In this document: positions 34,434 to 42,185 of the stretch, piece by piece | How positions within the stretch are numbered: position 1 is the stretch's first letter | Layout of the letters: each line of letters starts with the position of its first letter | Origin: Maritimibacter sp. REDSEA-S28_B5 | Lineage (GTDB): Bacteria > Pseudomonadota > Alphaproteobacteria > Rhodobacterales > Rhodobacteraceae | Length of the DNA stretch: 55,568 bases | Direction: 5' to 3' | NCBI GenBank assembly: GCA_001626765.1 | Contig: LUOO01000095.1 | Span: forward strand, 1-55,568 | Notes under the pieces: model-generated | Seen by the model: the letters and a program-made list of their open reading frames with translations, nothing else | Databases searched by the model: none | Told to the model about the DNA's origin: nothing | Position numbers and translations under genes: made by a program

Positions 34434-35099
34434 CTAACTGCGGGCGGTTACGCTGTCCTCGGCCGAGTACAGGTAGGCCGTCGAGCCGAGTTCGACGTTC
34501 GGGTAGAGGTCGTTGATGTGGGCCATTACCATCCGCACGCAGCCGGAACTTGCGCGACCGCCGATGCTGCTTGGATGCGGAGTGCCATGAATTCGCAGGT
34601 AGGTGTCGCGATCGCCGACATACAGATAGAGCGCTCGAGACCCGAGCGCATTCTCCGGTCCAGGCTCCATGCCGTCGGCGATGTCCGCGTAGAGTTCCGG
34701 ATCGCGGTCGATCATGTTCTGCGTCGGTTGCCAGTGCGGCCACTTGACCTTGCGCTTGATCGTATATGTGCCCGGCTCGTATAGATTGCCACGTGCGATC
34801 GCCACACCATAGCGCATCGCCGTGCCACCTTCCTCGATGTGATAGAGATAGCGCGCCACCGCATCCACATGGATGTCTCCAGGAACGAGGCCCGCATTTG
34901 CGGCGATACGTTGCGGAAGAAAGCGCGGATGCAGACCCCAGGGATTGGACGTGGTAGGATCGTAGCCAGGCGGCGTGACTAGCGCGTCCCATGCGGCCTT
35001 TTGCGCTTCCGTGGGCCAAGAGTCGGCGAATGCCGGGCTGGCCAGCGATGCCGAGAACAGCGCAGTGGTCGATTGAATGAAATGTCTTCTCGTCAACAT
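34434..35099 (-). CDS. L,D-transpeptidase, secreted (YkuD domain)
   Basis: This 221-residue protein has a Tat/Sec-like signal peptide (RRHFIQSTTALFSASLASPA) and a YkuD domain. The domain has YLRIHGTPHPSSIGGRASSG followed by CVRM, so the catalytic His and Cys are present. It should cross-link peptidoglycan. It resembles the third copy at 37025-37609 (both have KWPHWQPT/EWPWWRPT and NALGSRALYLY-type segments), but not the lipoprotein version. The ATG at 35099 has GAAGGAGACG upstream. A MerR-type promoter with a weak -10 lies about 120 nt upstream. Confidence 0.88.
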   Translation of the reverse strand: MLTRRHFIQSTTALFSASLASPAFADSWPTEAQKAAWDALVTPPGYDPTTSNPWGLHPRFLPQRIAANAGLVPGDIHVDAVARYLYHIEEGGTAMRYGVAIARGNLYEPGTYTIKRKVKWPHWQPTQNMIDRDPELYADIADGMEPGPENALGSRALYLYVGDRDTYLRIHGTPHPSSIGGRASSGCVRMVMAHINDLYPNVELGSTAYLYSAEDSVTARS

Positions 35100-35219
35100 G
35101 TTCAACGTCTCCTTCGCAATTGGATGGTGGGCCGCGCAATGTCCCGGATACATTGTTGCCAGCCCGAGAGGGTTTGAGGTTGCGTTGGCAGTTTGCCCGC
35201 GGCACTGACGCTCTGTAGA

Positions 35220-35250
35220 GGGCTAACGTCTAAAGCCACTAGAGGTTCAA
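35220..35250 (-). promoter_or_regulatory. Probable MerR-type promoter for the L,D-transpeptidase
   Basis: TTGAAC (35245-35250, minus strand) is followed by a 19-nt spacer CTCTAGTGGCTTTAGACGT and a poor -10, TAGCCC (35220-35225). The CTCTAG half matches the ZntA-like promoter; the second half is degenerate. It points to the transpeptidase gene at 35099. Confidence 0.5.
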
Positions 35251-35506
35251 GGAAAACTTTCGTGACCTGACAAAAGCAGCTCCGCAACGCTTATCCGATA
35301 CGTCCCAGAACTGGAAACGCTTTAGGTAACCGAGGAAATTTATCGTAGGGGCAACCCGCATCACCGCATTGAAACGCACCGTTTTCGAGCAGTCCAATAA
35401 CGGCTCTGTGTGATTCCGTTGGCCGACAGGCGGTCGTGGCCCCGACACCGACCATTTCGGTCCTCTCGCGGCGGTTCTACCCGCTCGGCTGTCTTGCTGC
35501 CCGGCA
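35251..35506. other. Intergenic region without a credible gene
   Basis: This stretch lies between the APC permease stop and the MerR-type promoter. A minus-strand open frame (35239-35607) with the segment RFNAVMRVAPTINFLGYLKRF crosses it but has no ribosome site and overlaps the permease. It may be a remnant of a repeated element. Nothing else was recognised. Confidence 0.4.
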
Positions 35507-36838
35507 TCAGTGGTCATGCGCAACTTCCTGCGGCGCCAGCCACCGAGACAAGTACATCCGCTCGAAGACGAAAACAGCCAAGATGCCGCCAAGAGCATAG
35601 AGCACAATCAGCGGATCGCTCCGAAGTTTCATCACGGTGAAGGCAACCAGTACTATGGCGTCGAACGCTAGAGCCGAAAGCAGTACCAAGCCGGACGCCC
35701 CGATCTCTTCACGCCGATAGCGATAGACGCCCCAATGCACGGCCATGTCCATGACAAGATAGAAAAAGGCACCGAGTGAGGCGATCCGGCCGAGGTCGAA
35801 GAACACGGCAAGCGTCGAAGCGATGACAACGGTGTAGACGAGCGTGTGCCGTTGGACCGGTCCCGACATGCCGAAATGCCGATGCGGGATCATCTTCATG
35901 TCCGTCAACATCGCAAGCATCCGCGATACGGCGAAGACACTGGCCAGCACGCCCGAAGCCGTGGCCACCGCCGCAAGGATCACGGTCAGGAAGAAGCCGG
36001 TCTGCCCCAGGGCAGGTTCGGCGGCTTCGGCGAGCGAATAATCCCGCGCGGCGACGATCTCGTCAATGGTCAAGCTCGAGCCGACACCGATGGCAACCAA
36101 CAGGTAGACGGCCACGCAGATACTGATGGAGATCACGATGGCGCGGCCCACGTTGCGGTTAGGCTGGGTGATCTCGGAGCCGCTGTTTGTGATGGTGGTG
36201 AAACCTTTGAAGGCCAGTATTGCAAAGGCCACAGAGGCGACGAAACCCAGGACGCCATAATCCTGCGCGCTATCGGACGCGGCGGCGAACTGGAAGCCGC
36301 TCGACCAGATCGCGGCGATTCCAAACAATCCAATGCCGCCGATCTTGATGGCCGCCATGACCAGAGAGAACACGCCGACCGACCGGTTGCCGGCGATGTT
36401 CACCAGGAACGCGAAGAGGATAACGCCCACGGCAAGGATCGGTACCATTGGCCCGCCCTCGATCTCGAAGGCACGCAGAACATAGGTTGCGAAGGTCCGG
36501 GCTACCAGACTTTCGGCGATGACCATGCTGAGGGCCATCAGCAGGGCCGCCCCCGCCGCGACCGCACCGGGGCCATAGCACTTTTGCAGGATCATCGCGA
36601 TCCCGCCCGAGGACGGCCATCTGTTCGACATCCGGATGTAGCTGTAGGCGCTGAATCCGGTCACGATTGCTCCGGCGATGAAAGCGAGCGGGAAGAGGGG
36701 CCCGGCAAACTGCGCGATCTGCCCGGTCAATGCGAAGATGCCCGCGCCGATCATCACACCTGTTCCCATCGCTACGGCGCCGCCAAGGGTGATCGAAGCG
36801 GGTTGATAGTTAGGTCTTTTCTCGCTCGAACCAGTCAT
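35507..36838 (-). CDS. APC-family amino acid/polyamine permease
   Basis: This 443-residue protein has about 12 membrane helices. Helix 1 carries the APC signature GVMIGAGIFALTGQIA. Later segments FKGFTTITNSGSEITQPNRNVG and LASVFAVSRMLAMLTDMKMIP are also typical of the family. It probably imports an amino acid or amine by proton coupling; the substrate is unknown. A His-containing tail (EVAHDH) ends it. It stands apart, divergent from the third L,D-transpeptidase. No metal-type promoter was found in the 186 bp upstream, so its link to metal resistance is unclear. Confidence 0.85.
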   Translation of the reverse strand: MTGSSEKRPNYQPASITLGGAVAMGTGVMIGAGIFALTGQIAQFAGPLFPLAFIAGAIVTGFSAYSYIRMSNRWPSSGGIAMILQKCYGPGAVAAGAALLMALSMVIAESLVARTFATYVLRAFEIEGGPMVPILAVGVILFAFLVNIAGNRSVGVFSLVMAAIKIGGIGLFGIAAIWSSGFQFAAASDSAQDYGVLGFVASVAFAILAFKGFTTITNSGSEITQPNRNVGRAIVISISICVAVYLLVAIGVGSSLTIDEIVAARDYSLAEAAEPALGQTGFFLTVILAAVATASGVLASVFAVSRMLAMLTDMKMIPHRHFGMSGPVQRHTLVYTVVIASTLAVFFDLGRIASLGAFFYLVMDMAVHWGVYRYRREEIGASGLVLLSALAFDAIVLVAFTVMKLRSDPLIVLYALGGILAVFVFERMYLSRWLAPQEVAHDH

Positions 36839-37024
36839 GGGCGTACTATTTGCATATTTCTGTGGGCGCTTTCTGATGCGCAGCCTGGCCTATCAGTCGG
36901 ACTGTCGTAACCCGGATGCAACATATTCTGATGGGACCACGCCATTCACGGCGTTGTGAGGTTTGGCATCGGGCGGCGGGCTTCTAACCTTTTCTGGCAC
37001 ACAATAAAGCGGAGGCACCAAGTT

Positions 37025-37609
37025 GTGGGTTTGAATCGTCGTCATTTCCTGATAGCCTCACTGACCGGATTGGGGGTCACGCTGCCTATGACGGCTTGGG
37101 CGCACCAGGTGGTTCTGCCCGACAAGTTTCTGCCTCAACTCGTGAATACGAGACAACAGATGTGGGAAGCCGGTGAAATCCACGTGATCCCGGACGACTA
37201 CTTCCTTTACTTCATGCTGCACTCCGGACTGGCCATCCGCTACGGAGTGGGCGTGGGAAGAGATGGTCTTTACGAGGCGGGCACCTTCACCGTGCGGCGC
37301 AAGGCCGAGTGGCCGTGGTGGCGCCCGACCAATGCGATGATCCGGCGCGATCCAGAGAAGTATGCGCGCTTTGCTGATGGTGTTCCGGGTGGCCCGCAAA
37401 ATCCTCTCGGTGCGCGTGCATTGTATCTCTATGACGAGCTGGGGCGCGATACCTACCTGCGCATTCACGGGACGAACGCCCCCAGCACGATTGGATCGGC
37501 CGTGTCCAATGGTTGCGCCAGGTTGACCAACGATCACATCATTGACCTGTTTCCCCGTGTCGATGTCGGCGCCAAGGTCGTGCTTCATCCCAAGTCCCCC
37601 TCCACTTGA
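37025..37609 (+). CDS. L,D-transpeptidase, secreted (YkuD domain)
   Basis: This 194-residue protein has a Tat-like signal (NRRHFLIASLTGLGVTLPM) and the YkuD catalytic motifs IHGTNAPSTIG and SNGCARLTN. It is the third L,D-transpeptidase in 7 kb and is similar in plan to the one at 34434-35099. The start is a GTG at 37025 with GGAGG 9 nt upstream; the open frame reaches back to 36956 without support. Its 3' end overlaps the convergent ABC1-kinase gene by 25 nt. No metal-type promoter was seen directly upstream. Confidence 0.85.
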   Translation: MGLNRRHFLIASLTGLGVTLPMTAWAHQVVLPDKFLPQLVNTRQQMWEAGEIHVIPDDYFLYFMLHSGLAIRYGVGVGRDGLYEAGTFTVRRKAEWPWWRPTNAMIRRDPEKYARFADGVPGGPQNPLGARALYLYDELGRDTYLRIHGTNAPSTIGSAVSNGCARLTNDHIIDLFPRVDVGAKVVLHPKSPST

Positions 37610-39651
37610 CCTGACATCTCAGTATCGGCCGAAGGTCGGGTTGCGTGCCATCTGAAATCGCAATGGCTGTTCCCGCCGGCAATGGTCTTTGGCCGAACCA
37701 GTCGCCCGCCCCATTTCTCGGCCACGGGATAGTCGAGGGCGCACCATGTGGCCGTGCAGAGCGCTGCAGACTCATGTCCCGCAAAGAACTCCGCCACTGG
37801 ACATCTCGTACAGTCAAAGGCCACGACGTCTGCCCCCGCCTGCACGTCGCGCCAACTGTATCCCGGTGGTCCAAAGGGAAACCTGCGGAATACGTCGGTG
37901 GCGATGCGCAGCCGCTTGACCGGATCGGCGGTGATGGTCCGGGCAAATTCGAACGGCGGATCGGCCATGCGGTTGTAAATGTCCCAGCCAATCGCGTGAA
38001 TGAGTTCGTGGCTCTCCGCCTCCGACCGGCCCTTTGCAAGAAGCGTTCGGTGCAGAGCCAGTGTCAGCACCGCAAGATGCGTGGTAATAATCGCGCCCGT
38101 ATTGGATTCGAGCGGAAGATCGCGGTCCAACAGGTCATAGGCCACCCAGGTCTCGGCAAGGATCGCGTTAGTCTCGGCGCCCAGATGTGGCAGGGCGAAA
38201 CGGCGCAACAGCATTGACAGCGTGCTGCGGCCGATGGATTCGCCGCCCGGAACGACGGCCTCCAGCATTCCTCGCACCATCTTTTGCGTCGCGGTGCGGT
38301 CCCAGATATCGTCGATTGCCTCGGCGGGCGGCAGTGTTCCTGTCAGCAGGAACTCGGGCAGCACTTGCGTGATCCGCCCCAGCGGATCGCTTTCCGCCAG
38401 CCGCGCTGCGACCTCGCGCGCGATGACGGGCCGCGACAGGTCGTCGAACCGCGCGTCTGGCGCCAGAACGAACAGCAGCGCTTCGGCGGTCGTCAGCGCC
38501 TTGGCATGGAGCATGAGCGATGCCGGAAACACGAACCCGGACTGGTAGCCTGCGCGCATCATCGCAAGGTAGGTCCGAGCAAGGCTGGCTTCGCGCGAGG
38601 GCGCGGAGTAGAAGGCCGCCGCGAGTTCCTCGAACCTTTGTCGGAAAAGCCGGTGATCGGCACCGGCGAGCGCCTCGGTCTGGGCACTGAAATGGTGGTA
38701 GGCACGCCGAGTCTGCCGCTGTGCCACGGCCATCCAGTAAAGCACGAAACGGTCGCGCTGCGCCGCATCCAGCTCGCCATACATGCCGAAATCGAGCAGC
38801 GTGAAACTTCCGTCTTCATGAAAGACGATATTGCCGGGGTGCAGATCGGCATGAAACAGCCTGTCCGATACGAACATCTTCAGTAGTATCGACACCAGAG
38901 ACTCGACCAGTGCGGATCGGGCTTGCTCAGGGAGGGTGGCCACAGCCTCGGACAGGCGCATGCCCTCGACCCAATCCATGGTCAGCAGACGGGCCGTCGT
39001 GTGGCCGGGATAGGTCTTGGGGATTCGAACGCCTTGCTGCCCCGCGAGGTTTTCGCGAAACCGGTCCATGACAGCCGCTTCGGCGTGAAAATCGAGTTCG
39101 GCCAAGGAATAGCGCCGGAACTCCGTCAGGAACGCCGACAGGTTAGTGCGACGCAGGCGGCGTGGCATGACCAGACGTGCGATCCGCACTCCGAGGTCGA
39201 GCGCATCGAGATCGCGGCGGAACAGCGGCTCCAGCCCCGGTCGCTGCACCTTGACCGCGACCGCCTTGCCATCCGCCAGGCGTGCCTTGTGCACCTGCGC
39301 CAGGGACGCGGCGGCGACGGGTTTGTCCTCGAAGCTGGCAAAGGCGGTTTGCAGCGGCGCTGCTAGTTCATCCTCGATGATGCGTCGCACCGTGGCGAAG
39401 TCAACCTCGGGCGCGTGCTCCTGCAATTCCGCAAGCCGCGCGATGTAGCTATCGGGCAATATGTCGGGGCGGGTGCTGAGGATCTGGCCCAGTTTGACGA
39501 AAACCGGCCCCCGAGCGAGCAGGTTTCGGGCGAACCGATCCGGTGCAGCAGGGTCGCCGCTGGCCGGATCATGCCGCCGGAGGGCCCAAATGTCTTTCGA
39601 CAAGACGACGATAATCCGGGCCAAACGCAGGAAGATTCTGGCGCGGTTCAC
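37585..39651 (-). CDS. ABC1/AarF kinase-like protein fused to an ATC-hydrolase-like domain
   Basis: This 688-residue protein has two parts. Residues 1-450 are an ABC1/UbiB/AarF atypical kinase. The KxGQ motif is FVKLGQILSTRPDILP, the A-rich loop is VAAASLAQVHKA with the following VAVKVQRPG lysine, and the catalytic HADLHPGNIVF and LLDFGMYG are present. UbiB/Coq8 ATPases support quinone synthesis and lipid handling. The last 150 residues resemble the L-2-amino-thiazoline-4-carboxylate hydrolase family (DCTRCPVAEFFAGH, LCTATWCALDYPVAEKWGG, CDFRW). I know of no described role for such a fusion. It is the last gene of the CueR-type operon and overlaps the preceding reductase gene by 4 nt. Confidence 0.8.
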   Translation of the reverse strand: MNRARIFLRLARIIVVLSKDIWALRRHDPASGDPAAPDRFARNLLARGPVFVKLGQILSTRPDILPDSYIARLAELQEHAPEVDFATVRRIIEDELAAPLQTAFASFEDKPVAAASLAQVHKARLADGKAVAVKVQRPGLEPLFRRDLDALDLGVRIARLVMPRRLRRTNLSAFLTEFRRYSLAELDFHAEAAVMDRFRENLAGQQGVRIPKTYPGHTTARLLTMDWVEGMRLSEAVATLPEQARSALVESLVSILLKMFVSDRLFHADLHPGNIVFHEDGSFTLLDFGMYGELDAAQRDRFVLYWMAVAQRQTRRAYHHFSAQTEALAGADHRLFRQRFEELAAAFYSAPSREASLARTYLAMMRAGYQSGFVFPASLMLHAKALTTAEALLFVLAPDARFDDLSRPVIAREVAARLAESDPLGRITQVLPEFLLTGTLPPAEAIDDIWDRTATQKMVRGMLEAVVPGGESIGRSTLSMLLRRFALPHLGAETNAILAETWVAYDLLDRDLPLESNTGAIITTHLAVLTLALHRTLLAKGRSEAESHELIHAIGWDIYNRMADPPFEFARTITADPVKRLRIATDVFRRFPFGPPGYSWRDVQAGADVVAFDCTRCPVAEFFAGHESAALCTATWCALDYPVAEKWGGRLVRPKTIAGGNSHCDFRWHATRPSADTEMSGQVEGDLG

Positions 39652-40745
39652 GGTCTTTCTCCTTTGACGCCGGTTGACCAGGTCTCGATCGCCATGCGCG
39701 GCAAGAGATGACGAAGAGCTTCCAACGCCTCGGCGAACGTCAAGAGATCGATAATGGTCCTCACGCCGGGCATCGGCCTGTCCGCCGCTGGCAACGCGCG
39801 GATCGTGGCGAGGATCATGGCCGCGGTCACCTCGGCTTGATCGCCGGCTGCGACATGGTGCGAGGCAGCAAGGATGCCTTCGGGGCTCTGCGCCTCAACA
39901 ACGATGCGGGCGTGCGCTTGACCCGTTTCCGGCAGGCGCCTCAATACCCGCGTTACACCGCGTTTGCGCCGTGCCAGCGCTGGACCGAGGCCAAGTCGCA
40001 AGAGCGTGCCGACAGCGCGCGTCACAAACGGAGGATCGATCGCCACGAAAGTGCGAACGCGAACCGACCGGGCAGACTTTCGGTATTCCGTGATTCCATC
40101 TGCGGTAAAGCCGATACCGAGAGCGGGACGCGACCGTGTTCCTCGCACGAAGGCAAAAGAACGGCGAAGGTCTCCGGGCCGGAGGATGGTGTTTTCGGGG
40201 CCGGACAGCCAATATGGGCGGCCGAGGGCGTCGATAAACCATTCCGTGGCGGCTCTGCCGTAGTGGCGGCCCATGCCGAGTTCTAGCCCGATGTCTACAG
40301 CAACAGCCCCTTTAGCGCGGACAAGTTCGGCGGCCATCAAGGTGCTCAAACCGGGCGCAGCTCCGACGCAGAGGACAGCAGTGCCGGGCCCACCGACCCC
40401 CGTCACTTCTTGTTTCAGTGCTTGCACGTAGTTCGGCGACGCCGAGGTCTCGAGGAAACTTCCGCCCTTGCGGACAACTTCGACCGCGATCGTTGGCGGC
40501 GTCGCTTCGGTCAGGTTTATCACTGTCGCGCCAAGCGGCAGCTTTCCAACGGCGTCCTTCCCGGCGATATCGAACCGGAGCGCCTCGACACGATCACCTG
40601 ACCCAACACCGCTGCGCGAAATCAGCAGTATTCGGGCTGCGGTATGATCGACCAGCATCCGGACCAGTCGACCGCCGACATCGCCCGTGCCTCCGATCAG
40701 AGCGACGGTTCCTTGCACCGGCGGCGGGTCGGCCCGGCTTGCCAT
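39648..40745 (-). CDS. NAD(P)-binding saccharopine-reductase-like protein
   Basis: This 365-residue protein has an N-terminal Rossmann fold with GGTGDVGGRLVRMLVDH. Later segments are typical of the saccharopine dehydrogenase-like family, for instance VINLTEATPP, GGSFLETSAS and CVGAAPGLSTLMAAELV. It probably reduces or oxidises a small substrate with NAD(P)H; the substrate is unknown. It overlaps both neighbours (1 nt with the cytochrome c gene, 4 nt with the ABC1 kinase gene) and so belongs to the same transcript as copA. Confidence 0.78.
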   Translation of the reverse strand: MASRADPPPVQGTVALIGGTGDVGGRLVRMLVDHTAARILLISRSGVGSGDRVEALRFDIAGKDAVGKLPLGATVINLTEATPPTIAVEVVRKGGSFLETSASPNYVQALKQEVTGVGGPGTAVLCVGAAPGLSTLMAAELVRAKGAVAVDIGLELGMGRHYGRAATEWFIDALGRPYWLSGPENTILRPGDLRRSFAFVRGTRSRPALGIGFTADGITEYRKSARSVRVRTFVAIDPPFVTRAVGTLLRLGLGPALARRKRGVTRVLRRLPETGQAHARIVVEAQSPEGILAASHHVAAGDQAEVTAAMILATIRALPAADRPMPGVRTIIDLLTFAEALEALRHLLPRMAIETWSTGVKGERP

Positions 40746-41242
40746 CAGTCGATCCCGTTGGCGCGCTGCAATTCGCGAATATAGCTGACGATCAGCCTAG
40801 TCGTTTCCTCGGTAATCCCTTCGACAGGAGGCATATCGCCAAAATTCCAGTGATGTGATTGCACGCCCGACATCGCGGCCCGAAGGAACGCCCCGTCCGA
40901 ATGATGACCCGGCTCGTAGATGGGATGAACCAAAGGCGGGCCGATGCCAGTTCCGCCTGCCCCGTTTTTCCCATGGCACGACGCGCAGCTTTTCTCGAAC
41001 GCGATCTGGCCGAAATATGATGGTGCGCTCAGGGTTTTCGGCACGATTACGCTATCGGGGTCGGGTGCGGGCGCTCCGGCGGCGTCGCCATGCATCTGGG
41101 TGTTGACCCGTGGCCGGGAGTTTTCAGCCTCATCGGATTGGGCAAGCAAGTTTGTTGCCAATCCGATGGCGAAAAAGGAGGTGATCGCAACTGCCTTTCG
41201 CCATACTGCTACGGGATTTCCGGTCTTGCTGCTATCGGCCAT
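40745..41242 (-). CDS. Membrane-anchored mono-heme cytochrome c
   Basis: This 165-residue protein has one N-terminal membrane helix (residues 15-35). A linker is followed by a c-type cytochrome domain with heme site CASCHGKNGAGGTGIGPPL; the axial Met is likely in NFGDMPPVEGIT. Such domains carry electrons in the periplasm. The gene lies in the copper operon between the ICMT-like methyltransferase and the reductase gene, and its stop overlaps the latter. It could accept electrons from the membrane-bound partners, but none is proven. Confidence 0.88.
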   Translation of the reverse strand: MADSSKTGNPVAVWRKAVAITSFFAIGLATNLLAQSDEAENSRPRVNTQMHGDAAGAPAPDPDSVIVPKTLSAPSYFGQIAFEKSCASCHGKNGAGGTGIGPPLVHPIYEPGHHSDGAFLRAAMSGVQSHHWNFGDMPPVEGITEETTRLIVSYIRELQRANGID

Positions 41243-41253
41243 ATTCCCGCCCG

Positions 41254-41910
41254 CTACCTATACGCATCGACAATTCTCGACATCCGGCCCGGAATGAACG
41301 CGGGGACAGCCGCCGCGTAGCGATCCCAGTCATCCCCGAAGCGCGACCGGCTGTCGGCCTCCTCGGCGCGCGCAAGACGTGCGTACATCCAGACCAGCAC
41401 GGGGAACATCGCGAGCGTCAGCAAGGTCGGCCACTGCACGAGAAAGCCAGCCATGATCAACACAAAGCCCACATATTGCGGGTGGCGAATGCGTGAATAA
41501 GGTCCGGTCGTTGCCAGCACGCCGCGTCGCTGCGCGGACCAGAGATGGTGCCAGGCCACCGAGATCAGCCAGAACCCGCCGCCGATCAGCGCGAAGCTCA
41601 AAATGTGGAACGGGCCGAAATGCGGATTCGCGCGCCAGCCGAACATTATTTCGGGCAGATGCCCGCTGTCATGCGCGAACCAGTCAATATCCGGCCAGGT
41701 TGACTGGAGCCAGCCGGACAGAAAGAAGATGGTCAGGGGGAACCCGTACATCTCGGTGAACAGGGCGACGATGAAGGCGCTGAACGCCCCGAAACTCCGC
41801 CAGTCGCGCGACGTCTGTGGCTTGAAGAAGCTGAAGGCGAAGATGATGAAGACGGCCGAGTTGATGAAGACCAGGAGCCAAAGTCCATAAGCAGTTCCGG
41901 CATCGGTCAT
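41254..41910 (-). CDS. Isoprenylcysteine-carboxyl-methyltransferase-like membrane protein
   Basis: This 218-residue protein has five to six membrane helices and a C-terminal ICMT/PEMT-type AdoMet site (GPYSRIRHPQYVGFVLIMAG and the late acidic motif RAEEADSRSRFGDDW). Bacterial members methylate unknown lipids or small molecules. The ATG at 41910 has AAGGAGA upstream; it overlaps the DUF2933 gene by 4 nt. DUF2933, ICMT-like and copper ATPase genes are familiar neighbours in metal islands, but what the methyltransferase does there is not established. Confidence 0.82.
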   Translation of the reverse strand: MTDAGTAYGLWLLVFINSAVFIIFAFSFFKPQTSRDWRSFGAFSAFIVALFTEMYGFPLTIFFLSGWLQSTWPDIDWFAHDSGHLPEIMFGWRANPHFGPFHILSFALIGGGFWLISVAWHHLWSAQRRGVLATTGPYSRIRHPQYVGFVLIMAGFLVQWPTLLTLAMFPVLVWMYARLARAEEADSRSRFGDDWDRYAAAVPAFIPGRMSRIVDAYR

Positions 41911-42170
41911 CTCTTGTCTCCTTCTCCGCCATGTCCGCCGTGGCCCCCATGCATGAAGAAATGCATGGCCACGCAGAGCAATAGCGGCAGCCAAAGCAGC
42001 CAGTTGCTACCGAAGATGTGGACCCGGTGCTCGTAACCCAACAGGAGACCGCCGACGACCAGTGCGACGATCAGATAGATGCCGGCGCGTGACCGCCAGA
42101 AGGACGGAGCCGGGGAGGTTTCTTCCGACTGGTCGTGTTCGGCATGTGCAGGATCATGGTGCTTGTCCAT
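41907..42170 (-). CDS. DUF2933 small membrane protein
   Basis: This 87-residue protein has a His-rich N-terminus (HHDPAHAEHDQSEE), two membrane helices and a His/Gly-rich C-terminus (MHFFMHGGHGGHGGEGDKR). It fits the DUF2933 family, found beside copper and silver resistance genes. The His clusters on both sides suggest metal binding; direct function is unknown. It follows copA by 15 nt and overlaps the ICMT-like gene. Confidence 0.85.
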   Translation of the reverse strand: MDKHHDPAHAEHDQSEETSPAPSFWRSRAGIYLIVALVVGGLLLGYEHRVHIFGSNWLLWLPLLLCVAMHFFMHGGHGGHGGEGDKR

Positions 42171-42185
42171 GCTGGGTCTCCATTT

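Noticed and set aside
35239..35607. Minus-strand frame of 122 residues
   Set aside because: It overlaps the APC permease, lacks a ribosome site and matches nothing recognised; at most a remnant.
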